A DNA stretch of 64,000 nt from an uncultured bacterium (GTDB taxonomy: Bacteria > Bacillota_I > Bacilli_A > RFN20 > CAG-826). Each line of letters starts with the position of its first letter. The first letter of the stretch is position 1. The stretch spans positions 1 to 64,000 of the forward strand of contig CASDXP010000003.1 in assembly GCA_949285455.1 (NCBI GenBank). Reading direction: 5' to 3'. Below, piece after piece: positions 8,483 through 18,787 of this stretch. The notes under the pieces were generated by a model, which worked only from the letters and a program-made list of their open reading frames with translations, made no database searches and was not told the origin of the DNA. The translations under genes were made by a program, and so were the position numbers.

Positions 8483-11400
8483 TTAGTCCTTACGATCATG
8501 CGCTTCGATATATTGCGCCTTCACTTCATCCATACGTTTTAAAACGTCGAAATCTTTTAAAAGTTCACTTTCTTGTTCACGGTTTAATAAACCTCGACCA
8601 GCAGGAATTAGTTTACCGGTGATGACGTTTTCTTTTAGACCGTGGAGACTATCAGTTTTAGCTTTGATAGCGGCATCGGTTAAGACACGTGTCGTCTCTT
8701 GGAAAGAGGCCGCTGATAAGAAGGAATCAGTTTGTAAGGCGGCTTCGGTAATACGTAAAATTAATGGTGAAGCCATGGCTGGACGTTTACCTTCTTTCAT
8801 CACACGTTCATTTTCACGTGTGAAGTCTTCGACGGACACACGCATACCTGGAAGCATGTAAGTATCGCCACCTTCGATGACAGCGACTTTACGTAACATT
8901 TGACGGACGATGACTTCGATATGTTTATCAGAGATACCAATACCTTGGGCACGATAGACTTTTTGCACTTCTTTAATAAGGTAATTTTCTACCGCGACCA
9001 CCCCTGCGCATTCGAGCAATTCTTTCGGTGAGATAGCCCCTTCAGTAATCTTGCCACCAGCTTTGACGAAATCACCATTTCTAACACGTAGGCGCGAGCC
9101 GAACGGAATATCGTAAGTTTTCGATTCTTTATCATTCGTGACGATCGCATGACTATCTTTGTCTTTAAGTTCGACCGTTCCACTAATTTCGGAGATGAGA
9201 GCTTTACCTTTCGGATTACGGGCTTCGAATAGTTCTTGCACACGTGGTAAACCTTGCGTGATATCGCTACCCGCGACGCCACCTTCGTGGAAAGTACGCA
9301 TCGTAAGCTGCGTGCCAGGTTCACCGATCGATTGTGCTGCCATCGTTCCGACCGCTTCACCAACTTCGACGACTTTACCAGTCGCTAAGTTACGACCATA
9401 ACAATGGACGCAGACACCATTTTTCGTCTCGCAGCCAAATAGAGAACGAATTTCTACTTCTTTGATACCTGCTGCGACGACTTTATCAGCCATATCTTCT
9501 TCGATTAAAGTATTAGGTGGGACGATGACTTCACCAGTTGTAGGATCAGCAATTGCACGTAAAGAGAATCTTCCCACTAATCGATCTTTTAAAGGAACGA
9601 TGACGTTTTGACGTGACGTATCCATTATATCTTTGACGATGTAACCATGGTCCGTACCACAATCAACTTCGCGGACGATGACGTCTTGAGAGACGTCGAC
9701 GAGACGACGAGTAAGATAACCAGAGTCAGCAGTCTTCAAGGCTGTATCCGCACCACCCTTACGGGCACCGTGCGTAGCGATGAAGAATTCAGAGACCGTT
9801 AGACCTTCACGGAAACATGATTTGATAGGAATTTCGATGGCTTCACCCTTCGGGTTAGACATCAAGCCACGGAAGCCTGCTAATTGACGGAAGTTCGAAT
9901 CGGAACCACGTGCACCACTATCTTTCATCATGAAGATTGGATTACGTTTATCATTCGAAATTTGTGTCGAAAGTTCAGATTGAATAATTTTACCTGTCTT
10001 CTCCCAAACTTCGATAACTTTTCTATGTCTTTCTTCATCGGTAAGTAGACCTTCTTCGTAAAGTTGTTCGAATTGATTAACTTGTTCATCACCTTCAGCG
10101 ATAATTTCTTTTTTGTTATGTAAGACTTTGATGTCGTCGATGGAGATGGTGATACCAGCAATCGTCGAATATTGGAAACCATAGTCTTTAATCTTATCTA
10201 AGACTGCACTTGTCTTAGAAGTTCCATAGACCTTAAAAATTTGATTGATGATGTTTCCGATATCAGATTTCTTAAATGGTTCCACTAAGGGACGAGAAGC
10301 AATTTCTTCTTTGATATTCGTGCCGCGTGGGACGAAATATTTATCGATATTTTCAAGAAGATTTTCTTTGCTAGGTTCATTTAAATAAGGGAAATCTGTG
10401 GGGAAAATTTGATTGAAAATAACTTTTCCAACACTTGTAAGTAAATAAGAATTATTCTCATTTTCATCAAATGATGATTTAAGTAAAGAACGCCCTAATA
10501 AAGCGATACGATTATGGAGATGAATAGCTTTTGTTTGATAGGCATGTAAAACTTCGTTCACGCTCGCGAAGACTTTACCTTCTTCTTTTGCATAAAGTTC
10601 ATATTTTTCCGCCTCTTCTTCATCACCTAAATTGCGAAGTTTTTGGGCTTTTTTAAGGAAGTCTTCCTTACTTGCTTCTAAGGTTAAATAATAAATACCA
10701 AGGACCATGTCTTGCGATGGCGTAACGATTGGTTTACCATCTTTTGGACCAAGAATATTATTGCTTGCAAGCATGAGGTTTAAGGCTTCTTCTTGTGCGG
10801 CTTTACCAAGCGGTACATGGACCGCCATTTGGTCGCCGTCGAAGTCAGCGTTGAAACCAGTACAGACGAGAGGATGTAATCTAATCGCACGACCATCGAC
10901 AAGTTTTGGTTGGAAAGCTTGAATACCGAGACGGTGTAACGTCGGCGCGCGGTTCAATAACACTGGGTGAGAAGAAATGATTTCTTCTAAAATTTCGAAA
11001 ACTTTTTCGTCTCGACGATCGATGATCTTATCGGCGATTTTATGCGCATTACAAACGCCATCGCGAATAAGTCTAGAAGCGATGAATGGACGAAGGAGTT
11101 GAATCGCCATCTCACGAGGAAGACCGCATTGATACATCTTAAGATCTGGTCCAACGGCGATGACGGAACGTCCGGAGAAATCGACACGTTTACCAAGTAA
11201 GTTTTGTCTAAAACGACCTTGCTTACCTTTAAGGGCACTAGAAAGAGATTTTAATGGACGTGAACCTGTACCAGTGACAGCCTTATTTCTACGACCATTA
11301 TCGATAAGTGCATCCACTGCTTCTTGTAACATACGTTTTTCATTCATCAAGATGACGTAAGGTGCATTCATTTCGATGAGACGACGTAGACGAGAATTAC

Positions 11401-12358
11401 GCGTGATGACACGACGATATAAATCGTTCAAATCAGACGTCGCAAATCTTCCACCATCTAGTTGTAACATTGGACGTAGATCAGGTGGAATGACTGGAAC
11501 GACATCTAAGACCATCCATTCAGGCTTATTGCCAGAATGTCTAAAGGCTTCGATAACTTCGAGTCTCTTCTTAAGTTTTTCGAACACTTGATTGTTCTTT
11601 TTATTTTTGTTAGCTTCCTCTCTAATCTTACGACTAACTTCGTTAAATTCAGCGTTTAAATCGACTTCGCTAAGAAGACGTTTGATCGCTTCCGCCCCTT
11701 CACCGAATTCCGCACCGCGTCCATCTTCATCGACCGTATGTTTAGCGATGAAAGTTGAAATCGTTTGGAAATCGAAAGATTCGTAACGATTTTGCATCTT
11801 AGTAATATAATTTTCCGCAAGTTCAAAATCGTAAGAATTAGGATCTAGTTTTTCTTTAAATTCTTCGATGACGGAAACGAAGACTTCTCTCGCTGTCCTT
11901 TCATCTAAGAATTGCGCTTTGTATAAAATTTTGGAGTTACCAGGATATAAGCAGATATGCGCTGCAAAATAGACGACTTCTTCAAGATGTTTTGGCGAGA
12001 CATCTAAAATCAAGCCGATGCGGCTAGGCACACCTTTCAAATACCAAATATGCGTACATGGACTAGCGAGAGTGATGGAGCCCATACGTTCACGACGAAC
12101 GTCTTTTGTCGTAACTAAAACACCACATTTTTCGCAGACCGTACCTGCGAAACGAATCTTTTTATATTTGCCACAATGACATTCATAATCCTTACTTGGA
12201 CCAAAGATTTTTTCGCAGAATAAACCATCTGGTTCTGGTTTTTGGGAACGATAGTTGATCGTTTCTGGCTTCGTCACTTCGCCTTGTGACCAGGAACGAA
12301 TCGTTTCCGGCGAGGCAAGTCCCACCTTGATGGCGGCTAAATCATTGACATCGAACAT
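8483..12358 (-). CDS. rpoC: DNA-directed RNA polymerase beta' subunit
   Basis: The 1291-residue beta' subunit carries the catalytic NADFDGD motif with Asp505, Asp507 and Asp509 that hold the active-site magnesium. The N-terminal zinc site (Cys60, Cys62, Cys75, Cys78) is intact, and the second cysteine cluster is present in the C-terminal half ([11 protein letters not shown]). The bridge-helix/trigger-loop region is recognisable at [20 protein letters not shown]. The length is typical of Firmicutes, without the large lineage insertions seen in Proteobacteria. It follows rpoB by 23 bp with a GAGG ribosome binding site and is the last gene before a strong terminator. Confidence 0.99.
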   Translation of the reverse strand: MFDVNDLAAIKVGLASPETIRSWSQGEVTKPETINYRSQKPEPDGLFCEKIFGPSKDYECHCGKYKKIRFAGTVCEKCGVLVTTKDVRRERMGSITLASPCTHIWYLKGVPSRIGLILDVSPKHLEEVVYFAAHICLYPGNSKILYKAQFLDERTAREVFVSVIEEFKEKLDPNSYDFELAENYITKMQNRYESFDFQTISTFIAKHTVDEDGRGAEFGEGAEAIKRLLSEVDLNAEFNEVSRKIREEANKNKKNNQVFEKLKKRLEVIEAFRHSGNKPEWMVLDVVPVIPPDLRPMLQLDGGRFATSDLNDLYRRVITRNSRLRRLIEMNAPYVILMNEKRMLQEAVDALIDNGRRNKAVTGTGSRPLKSLSSALKGKQGRFRQNLLGKRVDFSGRSVIAVGPDLKMYQCGLPREMAIQLLRPFIASRLIRDGVCNAHKIADKIIDRRDEKVFEILEEIISSHPVLLNRAPTLHRLGIQAFQPKLVDGRAIRLHPLVCTGFNADFDGDQMAVHVPLGKAAQEEALNLMLASNNILGPKDGKPIVTPSQDMVLGIYYLTLEASKEDFLKKAQKLRNLGDEEEAEKYELYAKEEGKVFASVNEVLHAYQTKAIHLHNRIALLGRSLLKSSFDENENNSYLLTSVGKVIFNQIFPTDFPYLNEPSKENLLENIDKYFVPRGTNIKEEIASRPLVEPFKKSDIGNIINQIFKVYGTSKTSAVLDKIKDYGFQYSTIAGITISIDDIKVLHNKKEIIAEGDEQVNQFEQLYEEGLLTDEERHRKVIEVWEKTGKIIQSELSTQISNDKRNPIFMMKDSGARGSDSNFRQLAGFRGLMSNPKGEAIEIPIKSCFREGLTVSEFFIATHGARKGGADTALKTADSGYLTRRLVDVSQDVIVREVDCGTDHGYIVKDIMDTSRQNVIVPLKDRLVGRFSLRAIADPTTGEVIVPPNTLIEEDMADKVVAAGIKEVEIRSLFGCETKNGVCVHCYGRNLATGKVVEVGEAVGTMAAQSIGEPGTQLTMRTFHEGGVAGSDITQGLPRVQELFEARNPKGKALISEISGTVELKDKDSHAIVTNDKESKTYDIPFGSRLRVRNGDFVKAGGKITEGAISPKELLECAGVVAVENYLIKEVQKVYRAQGIGISDKHIEVIVRQMLRKVAVIEGGDTYMLPGMRVSVEDFTRENERVMKEGKRPAMASPLILRITEAALQTDSFLSAASFQETTRVLTDAAIKAKTDSLHGLKENVITGKLIPAGRGLLNREQESELLKDFDVLKRMDEVKAQYIEAHDRKD

Positions 12359-12381
12359 AATCTAGTTAACCTCCTCTTCTA

Positions 12382-15300
12382 TTAATCAAGTTCACGCTCA
12401 GAACGCATGGAAAGTTCTTCATCAGGAACGTATTCTTCCTGCACTTCTTCTTCCATAGCTTTTCTTCTCGCGTGTCTTTCTTCTTTTTGGGCTTCACGTG
12501 CGATGGCTTCTAGATTAATTTCTTCACCGTTGTGGTTGAGAAGTTTGACATCCATACCAAGGCCTTGAAGTTCTTTTGTGAGCACTTTGAAGGCTTCAGG
12601 AATACCAGGTTCTGGTAATTCTTTATTCGTGATGATGGCTTCGTAAGCTTTTCTTCTTCCGATACGATCATCAGATTTAATCGTAAGAATTTCTTGTAAC
12701 GTATGCGCTGCACCATAAGCTTCGAGTGCCCAAACTTCCATCTCACCAAATCTTTGACCACCATTTTGAGCCTTACCTCCTAATGGTTGTTGCGTGACTA
12801 AGGAATATGGGCCTGTCGCACGAGCGTGCAACTTATCATCGACCATGTGGACAAGTTTAATCATGTACATGACCCCGACAGAAATTCTTTCGTCGAATCT
12901 TTCACCAGTACGGCCATCGTAAAGTATCGTCTTACCATCTTTAGAAAGATTAGCGTCTTCCATCAACTTGAATATTTCTTCATTAGAAATACCATCGAAG
13001 ACAGGTGTCGCAATTCTAAATGGCTTACCATATTTTTCTGAAAGTTTTTTACAAGCCATACCGAGATGAATCTCTAAAATTTGACCGATGTTCATACGGC
13101 TTGGAACACCGAGTGGGTTAAGCATGATATCAACTGGGGTACCATCAGGTAAGAATGGCATATCTTCCACTGGTAAAATGCGGGAAATAACACCTTTATT
13201 ACCATGTCTACCTGACATCTTATCACCTTCGGAAATCTTACGTTTTTGCGCGATGTAAACACGCACAACTTCGTTGACACCAGCCGGCAATTGGTCTTTA
13301 TTTTTTCTCGAGAAAATCTTTACATCTAAGACGATACCAGCACCACCGTGAGGCACTCTTAAAGAAGATTCACGTTGATCGTTAGTCTTATCAGCAAAGA
13401 TAGCTTGTAGTAATTTTTCTTCTGGGGTAGGATCTGTCGCACCTTTTGGTGTCGTTTTACCCACTAAGATATCCCCTTCTTTGACTTTAGAACCAGGGAT
13501 GATGATACCTCTTTCATCTAAGAATGCTTTCGCATCTTCGTTGACGTTAGGTAGATCACGAGTGATTCTTTCATCACCAATTTTCGTGCTACGACATTCG
13601 ATTTCATATTTTTCAATATGGATGGAAGTATAAGCATCATCTTTCACTAATTTTTCGCTCATGATGACAGCGTCTTCATAGTTGTAACCATTCCACATCA
13701 TGAAGGCGATAGTGACGTTTTGACCTAAAGCTAAATCGCCATGATCCATCGCTGGACCATCCGCGATAATTTGACCACGTTTAATTTCATCGCCCACTTT
13801 GACGACAGGCACTTGATTGATACAAGTTCCTTGGTTCGAACGATCAAATTTTTGTAACGTGTAAACACGTTGTTCTTTCACTTTTGGTTCTTTAACTTTA
13901 ATCGTCTTACAATCGACGTAAGTAACTTTACCATCCCCTGTCGCGACGACAGCAAGACCGGAGTCACGAGCGATGAGATGTTCTAAGCCTGTTCCAACAT
14001 ATGGCGTATGCGGGCGAAGTAAAGGTAAAGCTTGACGTTGCATGTTCGCACCCATAAGAGCACGCATCGTATCATCGTTTTCAAGGAAAGGAATACAAGC
14101 GGAAGCGACCGAAACAATTTGTTTAGGTGAGACGTCGATAAAATCGACATCTTCTCTTCTCGCTACGATATTTTCACCGTTGTGACGAGCGATGACAAGT
14201 TCATCTAAAATTTCATGCGTCACAGGATCTAAATGGACGTTAGCCTGCGCGATGATAGCGTTACGTTCTCTATCCGCCGCTAAGTAGACATTTTCTTCAG
14301 TGACGACATGTTTTTTCTTATCGACGCGACGATAAGGCGTTTCGATAAAGCCATATTTATTAACTTTAGCGTAAGTCGCTAAGTTATTAATCAAACCAAT
14401 ATTTTGTCCTTCTGGCGTTTCAATAGGACAAATTCGACCGTAGTGAGTGTAGTGAACGTCACGCACTTCCATCGAGGCACGGTCACGGGTTAAACCACCT
14501 GGACCTAAAGCAGAAATACGACGCTTATTGGTAAGTTCCGCAAGCGGGTTAGTCTGATCCATGAATTGTGATAATTGGCTCGAAGCGAAGAATTCTCTAA
14601 TCGCTGCAGTCAAAGGTCTAATATTAATTAAGGATGCAGGCGTAATCGTGTCTACGTCCGCGATGGACATTCTTTGTTGAACGGCTTTAGCCATCTTCGT
14701 TAAGCCGATACGAATTTGTTGTTGGATAAGTTCACCGACGCAACGTACACGACGGTTAGATAAGTGATCGATATCATCCGTATCGCCAAAACCTTCGATG
14801 ACGTTCATGAAATAAGAGAACGTCGCATAAATATCGGAAGTTGTCACATGTTTAGTTTCAAGATTTAAATCTGTGCCGACGATGTTGACGACTCTTTTCT
14901 TCGTTTCATCTACATAAACTTTGACGATGTTGACGATACTATTTTTATCTAAATCAGGATTATTTGGTAAGACGAATTGATGAGCCCCAGTTTCAAAGAA
15001 ACGTTTAGCTTTTAATTCATCCACGTCATTTAAAGTCAATAAGTGACCAGCTTTAAAAGCAAGTACACCATCCGCATCCACTAGATTTTCTGCGAGGATT
15101 CTTCCAACTAGACGATTATAAATACCAAGTTTCTTACTATATTTAAATCGACCTGCATTACCTAAATCGTAACGTTTTTCATCGAAGAATTTTTGGAATA
15201 AGAAATTTTTCACCCCTTCGACAGTGACAGGTTCACCGGGTTTAAGTTTTTGAAAGATTTCGGTGAGGGCTTTAATTTTGGAATCGGTTTGTTTATCTTT

Positions 15301-15966
15301 AGATAATGTGTTGATAAGCATCGGATGATCACCAAATATTTCGATGATATCTTCTTCCTTTTCCATTCCTAAAGCTTTAAGTAAAATCGTCGCGAACATC
15401 TTTCTTTGACGGTCGATACGAACATTTAAAAGATTTTTGGTATCACTTTCAAATTGTAACCACGTACCACGTGCCGGAATTAAATCCGCTTCGTAACGAT
15501 AGATACCAGTCTTCTCTAAATCTTTAGAAAGATAAGCACCTGGGGAGCGTACAATTTGTGAGACGATAACTCTTTCTACACCGGAGATGATAAAAGTACC
15601 AGAATCAGTCATGAGAGGGAATTCACCCATGAAGACTTTTCCTTCCTTATATTCACCAGAGGGAAGAACGAGCCTTAAAGTCACACGTAGAGGTGCGCTA
15701 TAATTTAAATCTCTTTCTTTGCATTCAAGAAAATTATACTTCGCTGGTTCAAATTCGTGGGAGACGTATTCCAAACGCATCGATTCCGAATAGTTGTTAT
15801 AAATCGGAAAGACATCATTGAATACTTCATCGATTCCTTCATCCATCAAATGTTTATAAGAATCAGTTTGAATTTCCACTAAGTAAGGCAAAGGTAATTT
15901 ACCAGAAATCTTAGAGAAGTCGAGACGATCATTATTTAACAATGGTTTTTCAACTATATTTTTCAT
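12382..15966 (-). CDS. rpoB: DNA-directed RNA polymerase beta subunit
   Basis: The 1194-residue beta subunit has the usual blocks, including the rifampicin-cluster sequence [10 protein letters not shown] and the [18 protein letters not shown] stretch. The residue equivalent to E. coli His526 is Asn480 (codon AAT at 14527-14529, phrase [12 protein letters not shown]). That residue is the accepted cause of natural rifampicin resistance in spiroplasmas and mycoplasmas, so resistance is predicted here. The Ser equivalent to 531 and Asp equivalent to 516 are unchanged. The ATG at 15966 has an AAAGGAG ribosome binding site. The C-terminus is acidic and charged. Confidence 0.99.
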   Translation of the reverse strand: MKNIVEKPLLNNDRLDFSKISGKLPLPYLVEIQTDSYKHLMDEGIDEVFNDVFPIYNNYSESMRLEYVSHEFEPAKYNFLECKERDLNYSAPLRVTLRLVLPSGEYKEGKVFMGEFPLMTDSGTFIISGVERVIVSQIVRSPGAYLSKDLEKTGIYRYEADLIPARGTWLQFESDTKNLLNVRIDRQRKMFATILLKALGMEKEEDIIEIFGDHPMLINTLSKDKQTDSKIKALTEIFQKLKPGEPVTVEGVKNFLFQKFFDEKRYDLGNAGRFKYSKKLGIYNRLVGRILAENLVDADGVLAFKAGHLLTLNDVDELKAKRFFETGAHQFVLPNNPDLDKNSIVNIVKVYVDETKKRVVNIVGTDLNLETKHVTTSDIYATFSYFMNVIEGFGDTDDIDHLSNRRVRCVGELIQQQIRIGLTKMAKAVQQRMSIADVDTITPASLINIRPLTAAIREFFASSQLSQFMDQTNPLAELTNKRRISALGPGGLTRDRASMEVRDVHYTHYGRICPIETPEGQNIGLINNLATYAKVNKYGFIETPYRRVDKKKHVVTEENVYLAADRERNAIIAQANVHLDPVTHEILDELVIARHNGENIVARREDVDFIDVSPKQIVSVASACIPFLENDDTMRALMGANMQRQALPLLRPHTPYVGTGLEHLIARDSGLAVVATGDGKVTYVDCKTIKVKEPKVKEQRVYTLQKFDRSNQGTCINQVPVVKVGDEIKRGQIIADGPAMDHGDLALGQNVTIAFMMWNGYNYEDAVIMSEKLVKDDAYTSIHIEKYEIECRSTKIGDERITRDLPNVNEDAKAFLDERGIIIPGSKVKEGDILVGKTTPKGATDPTPEEKLLQAIFADKTNDQRESSLRVPHGGAGIVLDVKIFSRKNKDQLPAGVNEVVRVYIAQKRKISEGDKMSGRHGNKGVISRILPVEDMPFLPDGTPVDIMLNPLGVPSRMNIGQILEIHLGMACKKLSEKYGKPFRIATPVFDGISNEEIFKLMEDANLSKDGKTILYDGRTGERFDERISVGVMYMIKLVHMVDDKLHARATGPYSLVTQQPLGGKAQNGGQRFGEMEVWALEAYGAAHTLQEILTIKSDDRIGRRKAYEAIITNKELPEPGIPEAFKVLTKELQGLGMDVKLLNHNGEEINLEAIAREAQKEERHARRKAMEEEVQEEYVPDEELSMRSERELD

Positions 15967-16049
15967 GTAATGGCTCCTTTACTTATGAAGTTGCGCAATT
16001 TATTTTAATGTGACTGCGCCAGCCAACAATGATGGGTTAATTTATGTTC

Positions 16050-16066
16050 ACACTATTACATAGTGT
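16050..16066 (-). promoter_or_regulatory. Small hairpin between rplL and rpoB
   Basis: ACACTA and TAGTGT form a 6-bp stem with a 5-nt loop. There is no T-run, so it is not a terminator; it may be an RNA processing or stability element. Confidence 0.3.
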
Positions 16067-16087
16067 AACTAGCAAATTTAAAATGGA

Positions 16088-16130
16088 AACGCTCTTCTAA
16101 GAAGGCAATATTACCCCTTAGAAGAGCTTT
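16088..16130 (-). terminator. Attenuator-like hairpin between rplL and rpoB
   Basis: An 11-bp perfect stem (GCTCTTCTAAG at 16091-16101 with its complement at 16117-16127) follows the rplL stop. The 3' tract on the minus strand is broken (GTTTCCATTTT), so termination is probably partial. A partial terminator here is known from other bacteria and lowers rpoBC relative to L7/L12. Confidence 0.6.
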
Positions 16131-16149
16131 TGAAATAATAAATTTATGC

Positions 16150-16530
16150 TTATTTAATTTCGACTTCTGCGCCAGCTTCGACGAGAGCTTTCTTATGTTC
16201 TTCAGCTTCGACTGGAGAAATCTTTTCTTTGATGACTGCTGGAACAGCATCCACTAATTTCTTCGCATCCATTAAGCCTAAGCCAGTGATAGCTTGAACA
16301 GCTTTGATGACAGCCACTTTGCTTTGTCCAGGTTTGACTAAGGTTAAAGTGACTTCGGTTGGTCCTTGTGCTGGGCCTTCTTCTTCTTCGTGTGCAACAG
16401 CGACACCAGCGACTGGAGCAGCTGCGGTCACGCCGAATGTTTCTTCACATAATTTGACAAGATCATTAAGTTCGACAACCGTCATTTCCTTCAAGGATTC
16501 AACGATTTCTTCTTTGGTTAATTTAGCCAT
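16150..16530 (-). CDS. rplL: 50S ribosomal protein L7/L12
   Basis: The 126-residue protein has the two-domain L7/L12 layout. The N-terminal dimerisation helices (about 1-30) are followed by an Ala/Gly/Glu-rich hinge (about 35-60). The C-terminal factor-binding domain contains KVAVIKAVQAITGLGLMDAK and ends VEAGAEVEIK. L7/L12 dimers bind L10 and recruit translation GTPases to the ribosome. It lies 32 bp after rplJ with a GGAGG ribosome binding site, in the standard rplJ-rplL order, and is followed by the attenuator-like hairpin. Confidence 0.98.
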   Translation of the reverse strand: MAKLTKEEIVESLKEMTVVELNDLVKLCEETFGVTAAAPVAGVAVAHEEEEGPAQGPTEVTLTLVKPGQSKVAVIKAVQAITGLGLMDAKKLVDAVPAVIKEKISPVEAEEHKKALVEAGAEVEIK

Positions 16531-16562
16531 AAATATTTTTCCTCCTAAATTCAGCTAATTGA

Positions 16563-17048
16563 TTATTGTTTTTCCGCAATTGCTTTAACAGTACACGCAA
16601 ATTGACGGACTGGTGCTTGAAGCACGGAAAGGAACATCGAGATGAGACCTTCGCGGCCTGGAATCTTAGAGAGTTCCTTTAATTTGGCAGCATCGACTTT
16701 TTGGCCTTCGACGACACCACCTTTAACGACGAGTTTGGGATTACGACGTGAATATTTCATGATGACTTTCGCCCCACTTGTCACTTCGTCTAGGAAGACG
16801 TAAGCATTTGGGCCAGTGAGCCATTCATCAAAATCAGTGTATCCTAAGTTAGCCATCGCTCTTTCGACGAGCGAGTTTTTGAAGACGACCATAGAAGCAT
16901 TTTCTTTCTTAAGCTGCTTTCTAAGGTCAGAAATCTCAGAGACTGATAAACCACGATATTCGACGATCGTCATCGCTTGGTGGGATTTAACATCTTCGGC
17001 AATCTTTGAGACGAGCTCTTCTTTAGCTTTCAATATGTTTTGATTCAT
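16563..17048 (-). CDS. rplJ: 50S ribosomal protein L10
   Basis: The 161-residue L10 begins MNQNILKAKEELV and contains the rRNA-binding N-terminal domain (VEYRGLSVSEISDLRKQLK, about 29-47). It ends in the helix that carries L7/L12 dimers. L10 forms the base of the ribosomal stalk and represses its own operon by binding the mRNA leader, which is visible upstream at 17049-17225. The GGAGGTG ribosome binding site lies at the usual distance. Confidence 0.98.
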   Translation of the reverse strand: MNQNILKAKEELVSKIAEDVKSHQAMTIVEYRGLSVSEISDLRKQLKKENASMVVFKNSLVERAMANLGYTDFDEWLTGPNAYVFLDEVTSGAKVIMKYSRRNPKLVVKGGVVEGQKVDAAKLKELSKIPGREGLISMFLSVLQAPVRQFACTVKAIAEKQ

Positions 17049-17225
17049 CGTTAAGTGTTCACCTCCTTCTTTAAATTTTTATATGAGGCTTTCAATATAC
17101 TTCTTTTAGTGGTCAATCTCACGTAGTGAGATGAATGTCTTACATTCTTTTCCTACGCAACATGATTAAGCATTTTTGCCGTTGCGGTCTAAGGTATATT
17201 GAATGCTCGCCAACAATGGAATATT
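17049..17225 (-). promoter_or_regulatory. L10 (rplJ) leader RNA
   Basis: The 180-bp space between rplA and rplJ folds on paper into a closed structure. A perfect 10-bp stem joins 17194-17203 with 17091-17100, enclosing two hairpins (GAATGT/ACATTC, and ATCTCA/TGAGAT) and the CCGCAACGG...TTAATC...TAGG region resembling the kink-turn core of known L10 leaders. Known leaders of this class bind the L10(L12)4 complex and control rplJ-rplL expression. The assignment rests on position and helix pattern only. Confidence 0.7.
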
Positions 17226-17232
17226 AGGTCGA

Positions 17233-17916
17233 TTATTTCGCATTAACGAGTAATGGAATAGAAGGACCCATAGTCGTATGAACGACGCAAGTTAAGACGT
17301 AAGTACCTTTGACAGCACTAGGTCTGATACGAAGAATATGATCGACGACAGCACGCATGTTATCGACAAGTTTTGTTTCTTCGAATGAAACACGACCGAC
17401 GGAGACATGCATATTACCATCACGGTCATTACGATATTGCACCTTACCAGCTTTAATTTCGCTAACCGCCTTAGCAATATCTTGGGTAACCGTACCAGTC
17501 TTGGGGTTTGGCATCAAACCTTTCGGACCTAAGATACGACCAAGTTTACCAAGTTCGCCCATCATATCTGGGGTAGCGACGATGACATCGTAATCGAACC
17601 AGTTTTCTTTTTGGATTTTTTCGAGCATTTCTTTGCCCCCAGCGAAATCAGCACCTGCTTCTTTAGCTTCATCCACTTTGTGCGTGATAGCTAAGACGCG
17701 GACAACTTTACCGTTACCGTGGGGTAAATTAATCGTCCCACGAAGTTGTTGATCAGCTTGCTTCGGGTCGATGTTAAGATGGAAGGACATATCGACAGTT
17801 GCATCAAATTTCGTCGTCGAAGTTTCCTTCACTAATTTAGCAGCTTCATTAAGGGTGTAAAGTTTACCCTTTTCGACAAGTTCGGCTGCCTTGACGTATT
17901 TCTTTCCTTTTTTCAT
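17233..17916 (-). CDS. rplA: 50S ribosomal protein L1
   Basis: The 227-residue L1 has the expected two-domain sequence, with the signature stretch [20 protein letters not shown] in the second domain and [13 protein letters not shown] around residues 63-75. L1 binds 23S rRNA at the E-site stalk and often represses its own operon. The ATG at 17916 follows a GGAGG ribosome binding site. It lies 42 bp after rplK. Confidence 0.98.
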   Translation of the reverse strand: MKKGKKYVKAAELVEKGKLYTLNEAAKLVKETSTTKFDATVDMSFHLNIDPKQADQQLRGTINLPHGNGKVVRVLAITHKVDEAKEAGADFAGGKEMLEKIQKENWFDYDVIVATPDMMGELGKLGRILGPKGLMPNPKTGTVTQDIAKAVSEIKAGKVQYRNDRDGNMHVSVGRVSFEETKLVDNMRAVVDHILRIRPSAVKGTYVLTCVVHTTMGPSIPLLVNAK

Positions 17917-17958
17917 AAATTCCTCCAGTGGTCCAATCGAGCGGAACTACTCTCCCAC

Positions 17959-18372
17959 TTAATCATCCACGACGATACCCATATTGCGGGCGGAGCCTTC
18001 GATGATGCGCATCGCTGCTTCAATATCGTCGCAGTTGAGATCGACAAGTTTGTACTCAGCAATCTTCTTCAATTGTTCACGGCTAATATGACCAACTTTG
18101 GTCGTCTTAGGGTTAGCCGAACCCTTTTCGATACCAGCAGCCTTAAGTAATAGACCCGCTACTGGGGATGTCTTGATGACGAAATCGAATGACTTGTCTT
18201 CGTAAGCAGTGATGATGACAGGTACAATTTCACCACGACGATCAGCCGTCTTAGCGTTGAAATCAGTACAAAACTTTGGCATCACGATACCAGCTGAAGC
18301 AAGTTTTGGTCCCGGTTTAGCGTTCCCGCCTTCGAGTTCCATCTTCACGACTTTTGCGATTTTCTTTGCCAC
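17959..18372 (-). CDS. rplK: 50S ribosomal protein L11
   Basis: The 137-residue L11 has the N-terminal domain with the proline-rich switch region (GNAKPGPKLASAGI) and the C-terminal rRNA-binding domain (GSANPKTTKVGHISREQLK). The start codon is GTG at 18372, preceded by TAGGAGG at proper spacing. L11 sits at the GTPase-associated centre and is the thiostrepton site. Unlike in most Firmicutes, nusG is not directly upstream: a metal-efflux unit lies between them, and rplK has its own promoter. Confidence 0.98.
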   Translation of the reverse strand: MAKKIAKVVKMELEGGNAKPGPKLASAGIVMPKFCTDFNAKTADRRGEIVPVIITAYEDKSFDFVIKTSPVAGLLLKAAGIEKGSANPKTTKVGHISREQLKKIAEYKLVDLNCDDIEAAMRIIEGSARNMGIVVDD

Positions 18373-18406
18373 GTGACTTACCTCCTAAAGTAATTTTTGT
18401 GTGGTT

Positions 18407-18442
18407 GTGGTATAATCTTGGATACTCGCTATATCCTCCCAC
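18407..18442 (-). promoter_or_regulatory. Hairpin in the rplK leader, possible L1 control site
   Basis: On the minus strand GTGG pairs with CCAC around an inner stem GGATA/TATCC, with unequal internal loops (2 nt and 9 nt). An asymmetric loop of this sort near the L11-L1 start is where L1 regulatory sites occur in other bacteria. The match is by shape and position only. Confidence 0.35.
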
Positions 18443-18487
18443 AAACATATGTGCTTATACATGTATGTGAATAAACACGCTTTGCAC

Positions 18488-18516
18488 ATTATATATAAAT
18501 AGGCGTAATAACGCAA
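18488..18516 (-). promoter_or_regulatory. Probable promoter of rplK-rplA
   Basis: On the minus strand a perfect TATAAT (18488-18493) is preceded at 17 bp by TTGCGT (18511-18516), a partial -35 match. The implied leader is about 110 nt and contains the hairpin at 18407-18442. A separate promoter is expected because a terminator-bounded efflux unit cuts rplK off from nusG. Confidence 0.55.
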
Positions 18517-18755
18517 AGAATTTTTTTATGAAAAAGAACTAGGAACTTTATTTCTTATATGTGAAACAGTAACACTTTTTTTAAAATTATTTTACCCTTT
18601 TATCACTTAAAAATAATGGATAATGTTGGAAAATGGACTTTCAAAAAGCACAATTTTGCCGTAAAAACGTCATGTTTTTTAAAAGGATTTAAAAATTAAA
18701 ATTTTAAAGTGAAACTAACAACAAAAAAATTTTTTTAAAAATATATGAATTTAAA
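18517..18755. other. AT-rich spacer without a gene
   Basis: This stretch between the efflux ATPase terminator and the rplK promoter is very AT-rich, with many A and T runs. I see no open frame with a ribosome binding site, no repeat and no RNA gene in it. Confidence 0.6.
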
Positions 18756-18784
18756 TAAAAACCGTTAGGATCTCTAACGGCTCT
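18756..18784 (-). terminator. Terminator of the metal-efflux operon
   Basis: On the minus strand CCGTTAG and CTAACGG form a 7-bp stem with a 5-nt loop, followed by TTTTTA. It lies right after the ATPase stop codon. Confidence 0.85.
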
Positions 18785-18787
18785 TCT

